Shown: positions 46,502-58,564, counted from the stretch's first letter. The stretch: DNA of 64,000 bases from Aphrocallistes beatrix (GCA_963281255.1 OY725489.1:4092001-4156000); one strand, 5' to 3'. Made by a program: numbers and translations. The notes: generated by a model from the letters alone, not told the origin.

Positions 46502-47085
46502 TCTACACATCTATATCATTTCTGTAGTATCATGCCATCATTAAAATAAACACATATCCCTTTGTTCTTTATTAAAATCGGTAATATATAGTACATTAAT
46601 TCGGAAAACAATGCATCAAATTATTGGGGGCTTCTTTTGAAAATATAAACATAATCCTTTTTATTAATACGCATATAATAATAATAATAATCTTTACTTT
46701 ATGATAAAATTAAAATGTCTATATAAGATACAATTGCTTGGAAGAAATCCGCTTATTGGAACAAATAGAGCTAATCCGATCAAATTTTTCACAATCAAGA
46801 TACAATTCAATTCCAATTATATCAGGATAAATTATAATGAATTAGGTCAATTCGTGTAAATGTGTCTAAATTTTGACTACCAAAAATTGTGTAACTATGG
46901 AGGAGTACCTCAGGAGTCCAAATACGTACAAGTATTGTATAAGGGGTGGACAGTGATGCAGCTAGGGATTGAAGCTTGCCAGGGCACAGGTAAATTATTT
47001 CAGGGTGAAACACGACGGCGCTATACAGTCGATTACCAATACCTTACACATTGATGAAAGTACCAAACTATAATATTTAATTAGC
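46502..47085. other. unassigned
   Basis: AT-rich; an (ATA)n microsatellite at about 46673-46691. Confidence 0.4.
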
Positions 47086-47128
47086 ACACGCGCGCTAATG
47101 AACACTTCGTGTTCTCAGAGTCGCCCTG
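47086..47128. repeat. isolated GC hairpin module
   Basis: GCACACGCGCGC is followed by the perfect hairpin GAACAC-TTC-GTGTTC at 47100-47114, a variant of the family A/B tail hairpin GGACAC-TTT-GTGTCC with both arms changed together. Confidence 0.55.
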
Positions 47129-49128
47129 GAAAAATAAACACTTTCAGTCCCTACAGGTGCCAAATATTGTTCACTTTCACAAATTCATTTCAAATATGAA
47201 TGACATAAGAAATAAGTAAACCAAACATACCAACTTGTACAATTGAAAATTTCCTTCGTCAGAAAATAAGGACGGATAAATAATCATTTAACGTGAAACA
47301 CTAACGTCCAGCCCTCAGCTTAAGTGATCCTATCCATTTCATCCTTATCTGTTGATTCGTCCTTTGGAGAGAAGGCATCCTCCTCTCGCCACTAACGTGC
47401 TCCGAAGGCCGGCGTTTTAACGATTACCTATTCGTTCTGAATCAAATGAGAGGAGTACCAGACTGAGGAGATTGTTATCACTGATACTTTCGTTTGTAGC
47501 ACCCGTACGCAAATAGACCCATGCAATGCTTCTGAGAAAATCAGAGAGGAATAGGGCCTACACCCATGAATGAATATAAATCACGTGTTATAACTTTAAT
47601 TCTGTAAATATATTATCTAATTCGATATAACATTGGTATGCAGTAAGATTTTAAAAATATCAATTTAGGATGGGGAACGTGATGGGCGGACGGCGGATTA
47701 ATCTATAAGTTAAATCTCTTGATAGTGATATTTGATTGTTTAAACATTTATTGGTATAAATATTACCATACAAATAAAAACTAAGACACACTAATCACAA
47801 TATACCACAAGTATTGAGCTATTGAAAAGTACTGGGCTCATATACCTATCCATCTGGGCGCATGCGCTAATCTACACAAGAATAGAGATGCCCGAATTGG
47901 TCTTTCTTGGCCTAGATACATAGGTATGCGCAGATAGGTAGAGCTATAAACGATAAACTGTTTTCGAAGATAATGCAGATAATACACTCGATTAGTAGCC
48001 AGGGCGATTATTGTTTCTGGGACCGTCAGGCGGATGATTATTTACTTATCACAAAAATCCAAGTGCGAAATATCATCCGAGGTGTCGTAATTTCCCTGGT
48101 GCCGCGCGTCCGTCGAAGACCAGCCAAAGTGGGGACGCCGCCTCAAATAGTTCGATGCCTGATTAGCTTATTATATTTCGAGGGGGGCTACTATTCGATA
48201 ATACGTATACGGTCATTTATATTTTCATTGAGATAAAATACTAATAATTACTTTCTTTTCTCTCTTCCATCTCCCTTGCCCTCCTCCTCCAATAGCTTCT
48301 TTGATACACCTGCTAGTCAAGTGTGTGTAACACGGGAGTAGCAGCCTTTCAGTTGATATATTATCTTTTGCTGAATGCAGGGTCGCGCTTGGTGCTACCA
48401 TACATTTGTCAGATAGCAGCATCGGCAAGGCGATCGTAGTGAAGCCAGTCGTACTCCACTCAGCTCAAAACGAACGTTTCTCTCTCTGGATTCCAAACAT
48501 ACGCACAGGAAAAGCGTAGCTCGTGGATGGATGGAACTTCACAGGAATCTAAAAAGAATGTCTTTGAGTCTCACCAGCACATTCAGCTGCAAAATCCATT
48601 TCGATCAACGCTTCGATATAAGCACTAGTGTAACTATGAAGTAACTTGTAAAATTGATCCGACTGCAGCTTGGCCTACCCCACCAGTCTCGTGAGTCTAG
48701 GTTCTTGCATGGCAGGATCTCATTTATTTTCATTCAGTGTATACGACATCCGAATCATTCTTGACCATGGATAATAACATATAACTTCATAAAATATTTT
48801 TACTTTTTCTTCATTCCAGATTGGACCATGGATAAATGATCTAAATAAATTTTTAGCGTTTGTATTTGAGTGTTTATTCTAAATCATTTGATTCATCCTA
48901 TATCTAAATCTGATAAAGATTAAGTTCCAAGTTTATACTAGTATACTCTTTACCATCTCTTTTCTAATCTTTTTATGACGAATAAAAAAATTCGAGCGTT
49001 ATATAATTTATTGTGCTACACAAATAATAGAATAGTAAACGGCAGCGTTAAAGTATTTGGTTTTAAAATAGTAGAACATTATACTTGTACGTACTCGTAT
49101 AACAAATTAAATCGACAATTCAAAAGTG
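47129..49128. other. unassigned, about 2 kb
   Basis: Less repetitive and less AT-rich in places (47300-47560, 48050-48700), so it may hold host regulatory or untranslated sequence, but I see no ORF, exon pair or RNA gene that I can defend. Confidence 0.35.
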
Positions 49129-49217
49129 GTACGAACTATCGTGGTGCGAATTGTCGTAGTGCGAAATGTGGCGGTACGAATTGTCGTTGGTGCGAATTGT
49201 TGCAGTGCGAATTGTCG
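49129..49217 (+). repeat. 15-bp minisatellite, about 6 copies
   Basis: Unit GTGCGAATTGTCGTA. Because the period is a multiple of 3, every frame gives pentapeptide repeats (for example GTNYR GANCR SAKCG). A 98-codon ORF (48975-49271) spans it; I regard this as a consequence of the array, not a proven gene. Confidence 0.85.
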
Positions 49218-49299
49218 ATATCCCAAAAAATTGGAAAAAGTACATCCGGATACAGCCTTCTATCAAAATGAATCGCTCAGTTTCTATGATCATAACAAC

Positions 49300-50042
49300 A
49301 TCCACTAAACCTCCTCCCTTCCTAATCTACCCCACATACTTACACCCTTTCCATAGTTACCAACACTTCTATAAAGCTTCTCCCTCTTACAATACTCTCA
49401 TTTACCTTTATCATCCCACCCCCTCCTTACATTTACACATTACTATTACAGCCATAATGTTTTACATTTAGTAACTTGTTTCTTTCTATCAATTTCTGTT
49501 ATTTCTTCTTATTTCATTCTTAAAGGCCAACATCCAGTACTAGTAACTAAATCTGCAATGTCAAAAGCACCCTCTAAAACCTGTCGCAAACCCCGTTCCG
49601 TAAACTCAGTATTCCAATCCCTTTACAGTACCAAATCCGTAACCCGCTCTACTTCCCGCATAGCTACCACCCTACCATCTCCTCCACCTTCAGCCTCTCC
49701 TTATTTCTCTCATATCTCCTCCCCCACTCCCGATACAGATAGCTCCTCCCCTTCTAATTCCCCTACAGACAAAACTACCACTCCATCTCCCCGCCTACAA
49801 GCAGCCTCAAGCTCCACGTGGATCTTCCTACTGAACTCACTATACCACCAACAATAAACGGACCCATTTCCAATCCCATCCTCACACTCGGCTTATCAAA
49901 ACCACCTCCCACCACCCTACTTATCACCCCACGACCCGTAACCTTTCCCCTCCGAACCCATTCTTTACAACCTCCCTATGAAGTAGCAAACTCTACCTAC
50001 TCCTCTCCCTCCTCACGAAACCCCCATCCCATTCCAACAAGC
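49300..50042 (+). other. pyrimidine-rich tract with Ser/Thr/Pro-rich ORFs
   Basis: The plus strand is strongly C+T rich with very little G, unlike its surroundings. Two overlapping frames are open: 49558-49857 (MSKAPSKTCRKPRS, then SPPPSASP-type sequence) and 49818-50066 (DLPTELTIPPTINGP). The second looks like the continuation of the first after a frameshift near 49815. No domain is recognised. It could be the low-complexity N-terminal part of a retroelement ORF or a host protein. Confidence 0.4.
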
Positions 50043-50530
50043 CTACATGCCAGTGGGACATCTTAAGCGCTATCGGAACATGTAAGATGCTACTGGGACA
50101 TCATAAGTGCTATCGGGACACGTCAGAAGCTACCAGGACATCCTAAGTGGTACCGGGAAAGATATGATCCTAATGAGACAATTTAAGTGCAACCGGGAAA
50201 TATAAAATGTTAATGGGAGATCCACATGCCAGTGGGACATCTTAAGCGCTATCGGGATACGTAAGATGCTACTGGGACATCTTAAGTGCTATCGGGACAT
50301 ATAAGGTGCTACTGGTACACCTTAAGTGCTATCGCGACACGTCAGAAGCTACCAGGACATATTAAGTTCTACCGGGACAGACATGATTCTGATGGGACAA
50401 TTTATGTGCAACCGGGAAATATAAATGTTAGTTGGAGACTTACATGCCAGTGGGACATCTTAAGCACTAGCGGGACACGTCAGATGCTACTGGGCCATCT
50501 TAAGTGCTAATGGTACAATGCATGCTAGTT
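50043..50530. repeat. GGGACATCTTAAGTGCTATC satellite, locus 1
   Basis: Units of about 22 bp, each with GGGACA and TTAAG, arranged in a higher-order pattern: CATGCCAGTGGGACATCTTA recurs near 50046, 50227 and 50443. A related array is at 57498-57948. Confidence 0.88.
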
Positions 50531-50732
50531 GACTATTTTAGTGCTCTTGGGATTAGGTTTTCTAACATGTATCTCTTTTATTACCCTCTTTTCTCTCCTT
50601 TTTCATTTATTGTTTCATAAAATTTTAATTTTTCTTTGTGCTTCTTTTTAATGCTGTTCTTTTCTAAAACTGTTCATGCAAATGTATTAATTAAATGTTT
50701 TGTTACTAATTGTCTCTATTTCTAAATTCCCT

Positions 50733-51785
50733 TCAATATTCCATTACCCAGTATTTTTGTTGGAATGTTGTTCTTGACTGATTCTTTTTTACTTCTTCTA
50801 AATAATCTTTTGGTTCTTGCTGCGCTTGTTCATCTTTTGCAATCACTTTGAGTGCTGCCACATATCGCAATATCGTTTTTCCCTTCATGAAGTTTTCCCT
50901 CCTTAACCATTTCTTGAATTCATTTATTTCAAATGGTGAAATACTTTCTTCTTCTCTTCTTCTCGCAATGTCTTCATCCTGCACAATTTGAACTGGAATG
51001 TTTTCATAATGCAGGCTGTCCTCAGAATCAATTTCAATTCTTTCCTCGTCAGTAGACAAACTCTTAGCAATCTCACCCCCTTAATCAGAAACAGACTCAT
51101 CTTTATCCTCCTGCACAATCTCAACTGGGACGCTTTCATCCTGAGTGCTTGATTCTATGGGTTGTAGGTACTTTATGAAAATAGGCTTCGTGTTTGCATC
51201 TGTAAGAATCGTTTTCCCTGCCACTGATCTACCCGTTATCCCATGATGGAGATTTAAGTGCCGAGGAAATCTACATAGATATTATTTATAAACAATGTGA
51301 TTGCATTTGCAGAAATTTATACATATCCAGTTGATGAATAAATTTGCAAGTAATTGTGTTTGTTAAATATTTAGACATATACAAAATGGTACATATTTTT
51401 TCTGATTCTCCATGTCAGATACTACCTGTGATTAATAACATGACTTGGTATAAAAAATGGGCGGCATCTTTTAATTAAGTGATTCTGTACCTAAATTTAA
51501 AGCTCCAAAAATATTGCTAATGATTATTAGTATATCAATGTTACTAACAAACCCTTGTTTTTTTATTATTGCATTACAAATGTCTCCATTTTCTTTATGT
51601 TGCTTACAGAGCCGATATTCAATTGGATTAGAGCTTATAGAGTCACTTCGTTTCTTTCTCTGCGAGGTAACCAATTCAGCTATCAACTCTGGCGTTGCTT
51701 CTGGGTGGACGAGTTTTATGTGTCTAAGCAATTTGCAAACTTTGTATTCGCATAACATGCACGTTTTCATTTCGGCACTAGCCAT
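50733..51785 (-). pseudogene. Crypton-type recombinase locus, inverted N-terminal copy
   Basis: Minus-strand copy of the 5' half of the Crypton gene. The first ORF (51785-51471) starts MASAEMKTCMLCEYKV and carries a C2H2 finger (C-x2-C, then H-x4-H in RHIKLVH). After about 230 nt without an ORF, an acidic region follows (SSTQDESVPVEIVQ), broken by TAA at 51081-51083 where the plus copy has GAA. Then FEINEFKKWLRRENF and GKTILRYVAALKVIA, which resemble the helical core-binding domain of tyrosine recombinases. It ends at 50733 with no catalytic domain. About 94% identical (by eye) to the plus copy across the first ORF. Confidence 0.7.
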
Positions 51786-52035
51786 CAGACAGAATATACA
51801 AATGCTTTCAACTATTCAATATTAATTGAGATATTAATGACTTATATACTACTTATTAATAGCAAAAAGTATGCCTTTAATTAGCATAGTCATTCAAGGA
51901 AAAGTAAATCCTTCTCATTCTGTATGATATGGAAATACTGTCTATTAATTTATTTTTAATTGTAACGAGTTGTTAGTGTGAAGATATTATTTGTACGGAT
52001 GTATTAACTATTAACTAAATCTCTCTTTCAAGAGA

Positions 52036-52368
52036 ACAAGCGCTTCGCTTGCTTGCGCTGCGCGGCTGGCGGACACTCTGTGTCCGCCGGAGGTGCCCTT
52101 TGGGGGCCAGGGGTCACATTGATTAATTATAAGGGAAATAACTTCTATAAATATGTCTGTGCTGCTGTTATAATCAATATCGCACAAAAATCACAATATT
52201 TTGATGAGTAATTGATTAACTTTTCAAAATGTGACAATGACGTCATAGTTTCATGATGACTCGACATTTTGCTCTGAGCTCAGAACATAGTGGAGCCATA
52301 GCCAAAGGACTCCCACATGTTAAAAATTAGCTTTCTGTGCCCGGTAGTTTCTTCAATCAATTCGTTGG
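52036..52368 (-). mobile_element. family A repeat, copy A7, internally deleted
   Basis: Complete tail (GGCGGACACTCTGTGTCCGCC), then a deletion of the middle, one TGACGTCA near 52244, and the head CTTCAATCAATTCG with a TA tract. Lies between the two Crypton arms. Confidence 0.87.
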
Positions 52369-52394
52369 ATATATATATATATAAATAAATAAAC

Positions 52395-53535
52395 AAAGTT
52401 TGCAAATTGCTAAGACACATAAAACTCGTCCACCCAGAAGCAACGCCAGAGCTGATAGCTGAATTGGTTGCCTCGCAGAGAAAGAAACAAAGTGACTCTA
52501 AAAGCTCTAACCCAATTGAATATCGACTCTGTAGGCAACATAAAGAAAATGGAGACATTTGTCATGCAATAATAAAAAAACAAGGGTTTGTTAGTAACAT
52601 TGATATACTAATAATCATTAGCAATATTTTTGAAGCTTTAAAATTAGGTACAGAATCACTTAATTAAAAGATGCCGCCCATTTTTTATACCAAGTAGTTC
52701 ATGTTATTAATCACAGGTAGTATCTGACATGGAGAATCAGAAAAAATATGTACCATTTTGTATATGTCTAAATATTTAACAAACACAATTACTTGCAAAT
52801 TTATTCATCAACTGGATATGAATAAATTTCTGCAAATGCAATCACATTGTTTATAAATACAATTTATGTAGATTTCCTCGGCACTTAAATCTCCATCATG
52901 GGATAAAGGGTAGATCAGTGGCAGGGAAAACGATTCTAACAGATGCAAACACGAAGCCAATTTTCAAAAAGTCCCTACAACCCATAGAATCAAGCACTCA
53001 GGAAGAAAGCGTTCCAGTTGAGATTGTACAAGAGGATAAAGATGAGTCTATTTCTGATGAAGGGGTGAGATTGCTACGAGTTTGTCTATTTACGAGGAAA
53101 GAATTGAAATTGAATCTGAGGACAGCGCGCATTATGAAAATATTCCAGTTCAAATTCTGCAGGAGGATAAAGATGAGTCTATTATTGATGAAGGGGGTGA
53201 CATTGATGCTACTAGTTTGTCTTTTGACGAAGACAAAATCGACTTTTCGCTCAATTTCAACAACAGTAATGACTCAATTGACAGAACAGCTGAGCCCACG
53301 AATTCCTCTCAGTTTTCACCTAATACTACTACTTGCCTTTCATTAAAAATAGACGAATTCTACACAGTATTTCACCCCGGAGCTAAACTTATCTCTCAAT
53401 GAAACAGGTGCAACATCGAACTTACCCAACTTAGATCCTGGCCATATAATCCTTACTATTAAAACTCGATTAATGTTTATTTGTTTGTTTGTGTATATAT
53501 ATATCCTTACAATTAAAACTCGATTAATGTATATA

Positions 53536-53570
<35 letters not shown>

Positions 53571-54920
53571 CTGTAACGAATTGATTGAAGAAACTGCCAG
53601 GCCCAGAAAGCTGATTTTTGGTATGTGGGAGTATTTTGGCTATGGCTCCAGTAAGTTCTGACCTCAGACGAAAATGTCGACTCATCATGGAATTATGACG
53701 TCATTGTCACCTTTTTTGTAATTAGAAATTTCAGTTTTTCGGTTATAACTCAGCCATTTTAGGTGATAGAAGGCTGAAATTTTAATAGAATATGTATTTT
53801 AATATTCTTCACATATGATAATCCTATCATCCAAAAATGATGACTCATCACTGTTATGACGTCATCATTATGTATCAAAGATTTAAAAATTGACAAATTT
53901 GTTGATTTTCGGGTGATATCGATTTTATAAGGTGATAGATTAAGCTGATTTTTCGTATGTGAGTAGGTATTCTAAATTGAAGTATTTTCGATCCTTAGAC
54001 AAAAATGTCAACTAATCATAGAATCATCGTATCTTAAGGATGGATTGTAGTTAAAATGTATGGTAATTAAACAGTTTTAAGAACAATATATAACAAGAAA
54101 ACTTTACTAATAGTATTTTTTTGTCTAGCACCCAAGTATGTATATGTTTTTAGATCATGTTTAAATTAATAGGTGGTATGTTAGTCTCAAAAAAATGTCC
54201 CAGAGACAGAGGATCCAAAAAAGAAGGGCTACAGAGCATTCTACTAGCACTAATATATGTGCAATCAGGAGCTACTTTAAATCAAAGATTCGGACCAATA
54301 TTCTTCAACAATAGTGGACTACAGAAGTAGTAGGCCATTATCAGTTCCTCAATATTACAACTTCAGATCCATATTGATCGGGGAAATCATTTTTAGAAAT
54401 GCTCAAAGATCTGGTGTAGCCTGTGGGCTACACAAGAATAACCATTTACAATCACAAGACGGGAAAAATAAAACCTGCCGTAATATTCTTTGAAAACCTG
54501 GCAGGAAAGGCTCTCTTAAACTTTCGTTCAGTAATTCTTTCCAAAATGGGTTTATTAGATCCTGAAATTGACAAGAACTTATTTTTGTCTACAAATGGCA
54601 ATAAATTGACACATGCGGGTGTCAAGTCTGCACTCACATCTTGTCTGAAGAATACAGGAATGACAAGTACGATGACATCTACGCAATCAAGAATTGCCGC
54701 CGCCACATACATGGCTACAAACAAACCCAAAAATTCGCAGATACTTGCTGATTTTATGCAGCATCAACCAAATACTGCCGAAAAATATTATGGACAATTA
54801 GGCGGAGGCGATCATTTAATTGAAGCATTCAAAGAGCTAGGAGATTTAGAAGAATATAATACAAGTAGTATTAATGATGATGACATTTCAAGTTTATTCT
54901 TTTCACTAAAACAACCTTAA
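52395..54920 (+). pseudogene. Crypton-type tyrosine recombinase, split and degraded
   Basis: A tyrosine recombinase of the Crypton type: DNA cleavage and joining through a catalytic Tyr. 52395-52667 is the first ORF, truncated inside its zinc finger (starts KLLRHIKLVH). 52918-53402 is the acidic region, with a repeated IPVQI-LQEDKDES segment and a one-base frameshift near 53065. A family A repeat (53452-53940) is inserted next. The catalytic part begins near 54390: FRNAQRSGVA holds the first Arg, and after a frameshift ITIYNHKTGKIKP runs in the frame to 54920. STQSRIAAATYMA holds the second Arg and ADFMQHQPNTAEKYY the His and the nucleophilic Tyr. The catalytic ORF (54423-54920) is otherwise uninterrupted. 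Confidence 0.8.
53452..53940 (+). mobile_element. family A repeat, copy A8, tail missing
   Basis: CTTACTATTAAAACTCGATT occurs twice (about 53453 and 53506) before the TA tract, a duplicated terminus. The head, TGACGTCA near 53696 and 53857, and TGACTCA follow. The GC tail is absent; a second fragment (GCTGATTTTTCGTATGTGAG) begins at about 53953. Confidence 0.85.
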
Positions 54921-54969
54921 TAACATTCAAGTTGTGGTGTAAGAGTAAAGTTTATTTGTTGTTACGTAT

Positions 54970-55731
54970 CTTATATATTAAAATGCCAGGATTTTTTTGT
55001 TTGTTTGTTTGTCCGGATTGATTGAAGAATTGGCAAGTCGTAGAGATACGAAAATTGGCATTTAGGTGTCAAATGATGAATCTTGGATTAAGTTCGAAAA
55101 TCTAAGCGAAATTTTCACATCTCTGCAAGAAAAATGGAAAACAATTTTTCACACCTTTTCTATACAATACTATGTACGGCTTCACTCTCACAATTGAAAT
55201 CATTATACGACAATATTGTAGGTTGTAATTGTAATTAAGCAATAACTTATATAAATGTCTCAATTATATATTATAGTATATGGCAGTTAAAAAGGTTATT
55301 TGTATATTTTCACACCTTTATATACATATTTTCACACGATTTGACGAATTTTGAAAATTATGCTAGAGCTTCCAACGGTTGACATAGGGTTTTCAGGGGT
55401 GTAGATTTCGAATATAAGATTTTTGAGTAAGTTTGATAATTAATTTGTTTACTTTTGTTTACAATAGATACATAAAGTAAACAAATCTCAAAAATATGCT
55501 AGAAACTTGCTTTCAACGGTTGAAATGGGGTTTTCAGGGGTGTAGATTTCGAATATCATATTTTCGATTCCATATGAAAAATTATTCGTTGACCATTGTT
55601 TGCAATATATAAATAAAGGAAAAAATTCCAAATATAGTTTAGATTGAGTAACTACAGGCGCCCGTAGGGCGACTCTGCGGACACTGTGTTTCCGCAAGCC
55701 GCCCAGCGCAAGCAAGCGAAGCTCGCTTGTA
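54970..55731 (+). mobile_element. family B repeat, copy B4, full length
   Basis: Reference copy: CTTATATATTAAAATGCCAGG, head GATTGATTGAAGAATTGGC, CTAAGCGAAATTTTCAC, two satellite units with GGTTGACATAGGGTTTTCAG, TTTGCAATATATAAATAAAGG, and the GC tail AGGCGCCC-GTA-GGGCGACT. Ends GCGAAGCTCGCTTG. No ORF and no terminal inverted repeats. Confidence 0.88.
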
Positions 55732-55910
55732 TTAATAAAATATCAATAAAAAGGATTGATCCAACATACTTTAATCGAGTATAGTATGCTTGTCATTAAG
55801 ACAAGCGTGCTTCGGTTGCTTGAGCTTAGTGGTGCCATAGCCAAAAGACTCCAAATATGCAAAAAAATAGTTTCTCTCCATGGTAGTTTTTTCAATCAAT
55901 TAATTATATA
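55732..55910. other. spacer with a family A head fragment
   Basis: GTGGTGCCATAGCCAAAAGAC and TTTTTTCAATCAATTAA are pieces of the family A head (inverted). Confidence 0.5.
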
Positions 55911-56949
55911 CAGTATGTCCCGAAATTTTTGGCAGTATCATTAATTTCAGTAATCAGCTCTATACTCTGGTAGTTTTCAAGGTAGGATTTTCAAATCAAT
56001 GCTATAATAAATACACCCATAAAGCTAAATATCAAAACGATTTTTGACTGTTTTCGTGAAAGCCAACTACTTCAGTTTTCAATTTGTTAACAAATTCTTT
56101 CGAGAATTGGTCAATTTTCAGCTCGACACATCGATACCTTAAGAGAGAGAACTTCGTCAAATCCCCGGTGATTCGAGTTCCAGCCCTGACAGATTTGCAT
56201 TTCCAGAAGCGTATTAATTGGTGTAAAGAAATGAAAGGATTTGATTGGTTAAAAACATTCTTTACCGACGAATGTTCAATCTGGCTAGACTCAGGGAAAG
56301 TTAAAGTCTGGACTAAGAGGGGCCAGCGTGTAAATTTACCCTCTTACAGGCATCCTTCCAAAATTCATGTTTGTGGTGGGATTTCTATGATGGGCGCTAC
56401 ACCACTTTGCATATTACTGAGAATTTCAACCAACAGGTCTACATCTCCACCCTAAATGGCTATCTAATTGAACAAGCTAGAGCACTCTATGGTCAAAATT
56501 GGGTATTGCAAGAAGATAATAGCCTAATCCACACAGGAAAGGCCGCGAAGGGTTGGAAGTCCGAATTTGTCCCCCCCTTAGGATTGAATGGCCTCCTAAT
56601 AGTCCTGATCTTGCCCCAATTGAAAACCTTTTGGCAGTTCTCAAAAGGCGGTTGATAGAACGATCACCTAAAACAATTCAGCAGTTGAGAACTGGGATAG
56701 AGGAGATATGGGATTCGTTTGATCCAGATTTTATTAGACCATTTTGCACCTCAAAATGGAGTCAAGAATCCACCTTTGCCTCAAGAACAAGGGTAGAAAA
56801 ATAAAATATTAATAATTTACTATCTTAGATTAGTTTTACTGACCGATTACACCCTAATTCATCTCATATTCAAGTACTAGTTAGGTACTGTTTAACAATT
56901 AGGATTTATGGCAATGGATATTTACTGCCAATAATTACGGGACATACTG
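55911..56949 (+). mobile_element. Tc1-like element, 5' deleted, 1039 bp
   Basis: Ends CAGTATGTCCCGAAATTTTT and, inverted, CAGTATGTCCCGTAATTATT, with TA at 55909-55910 and 56950-56951. TTTTGGCAGTA and TTATTGGCAGTA continue the match. Confidence 0.93.
56084..56804 (+). pseudogene. Tc1-like DD34E transposase, truncated and frameshifted
   Basis: Starts within the linker (the helix-turn-helix part is largely lost). 56084-56455 carries FFTDECSIWLDSGKVKVWTK with the first Asp. After a frameshift, ITENFNQQVYISTLNGYLIE and QEDNSLIHTGKAAKG carry the second. After another, SPDLAPIENLLAVLKRRL carries the Glu. The C-terminus (IEEIWDSFDPDFI) is present. It differs from the enzyme at 37459-38439, so it is a separate lineage. 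Two frameshifts and the 5' loss mean it is inactive. Confidence 0.88.
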
Positions 56950-56951
56950 TA

Positions 56952-57497
56952 TATGAACAATCAAGCAAACAAGCACTAATCGAGTTTTAATAGTCACAAT
57001 TAGAAACAACCTTGCTCGCAATCGCAAGGTAGCGAAAATGAAATTTCGAAATGGTGACAATGACAAAATTTGGCGTGATACGACATTTCGTATGAGAATT
57101 AATCTTGCTCGAGGTTGGCACAAAATACTTTCACAGCCGGCACAACTCGAAAACAAATTGAAACATATAGGATAAATATATGATGCAAAATTTCTATATA
57201 TAATGCAAAATTAAATATATAAAGCAAAATTTCAGTTATATCGCATAATTTGAATTTTTCAATAGATTATACAACGATCCCAAGAATAACATTCAGAAGA
57301 ACAGAAATATGGTATAAACTAATGTAAAAGGTAGAACAGAAGCAGAACAAGTCATGTACATAAATAGAACACGAAATGAATGAAATACGTACAGAGAAAA
57401 TAAAAATTGATCAAGAGTGAATTATCAATGATAATCAAAATTTAAACGATCAAAAAGTTCTATTAGAACTTCCAGAAAATATAACAAGCTAGTTGAA
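56952..57497. other. unassigned; begins with a family A terminus
   Basis: ACTAATCGAGTTTTAATAGT near 56976 is an inverted family A end. The rest is AT-rich. Confidence 0.4.
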
Positions 57498-57948
57498 CAA
57501 CTTAAGTTCTACTAGGACATTTTAAGTGCTATCGAGACATCTTAAATGCTCCTTGGACATCTATGGTGCTACTGGGACAACCTAAGAGCTCCCGGAAAAT
57601 CTTAAGTGCGACGAGGACATATATGATGCTAGCGGGATATGGAAATCTTAAGTGCTACTGGGACATATTAAGTGCTATCGGGACAGATATGATTCTGACG
57701 AGACATTTTATGTGCAACCGGGAAATATTAATGTTAGTTGGAGATCTTACATGCAAGTGGGACATCTTAAGTGCTACAGGGATACGTAAGATGTTACTGG
57801 GACATCTTAAGGTCTACAGGGACAAATATGATTCTAATGAGAAGATTTATGTGTAACCAGGAAATATAACATGCTATTGAGAGATCTTATGTGCAGTTTG
57901 ACATCTTAAATGCTATCGGGAAACGTACGATGCTACTGCGACATCTTA
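57498..57948. repeat. GGGACATCTTAAGTGCTATC satellite, locus 2
   Basis: Same unit as 50043-50530, with shared longer blocks (GACAGATATGATTCTGA; ATTTTATGTGCAACCGGGAA), so the two arrays share higher-order ancestry. Confidence 0.85.
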
Positions 57949-58179
57949 TTATGGATTTTTCTTCGTATTCTTTCCTTATATTTTGTTTCATCTTTCTTTC
58001 GTATTCATGTACATTTTGTTGCATTGAATTCTTGTATATTCATTCCTTCCAGTCTATTTTTATTACTCGTTTTCTAATTATAAATCTTTTCCATTCTGAA
58101 TCATTATCTGCCTCGATTTAATTTACTATTCATTTCTAAATTTAGTTAGTTCTATTTTCAATTTAAAATGCATCTACAC
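57949..58179. other. unassigned
   Basis: T-rich, no supported feature. Confidence 0.4.
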
Positions 58180-58564
58180 AAACACGCTTCGCTTGCTTGC
58201 GCTGCGCGGCTTGCGGATACTGCGGGCGCCGTGAGTTACTCAATATAACATATTTTGGGAAGTTTTTCCTTGATATAAATATTATAAACAAAGGTCAACG
58301 AATAATTTCTCATATAGATCCGAAAATATGAAATTCGAATTTTACACCCCTGAAAGCCCCAATGTCAACCGTTGGAAGCTAGTCTCTAGCCTATTTTTAT
58401 AATTTGTTTACTTTATGTATCTATTGTAAACAAAAGTAAACAAATTGATCATCAAATTTACTCGAAAATGTGGCATCCGAAATCTACACCCCTGAAAACC
58501 CCATGTCAACCGTTGAAAGCTAGTTTCTAGCATGTTTTTGAGATTTGTTTACTTTATATATCTA
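58180..58564 (-). mobile_element. family B repeat, copy B5
   Basis: Shortened GC tail (CGCTTCGCTTGCTTGCGCTG), then TTATAAACAAAGGTCAACG and two inverted satellite units (CCCCATGTCAACCGTTG). Confidence 0.85.

Noticed and set aside
48975-49271. ORF with pentapeptide-like repeats (GTNYR, GANCR)
   Set aside because: The pattern follows from a 15-bp minisatellite and the repeats fade at its edges; no proper A(D/N)LXX consensus.
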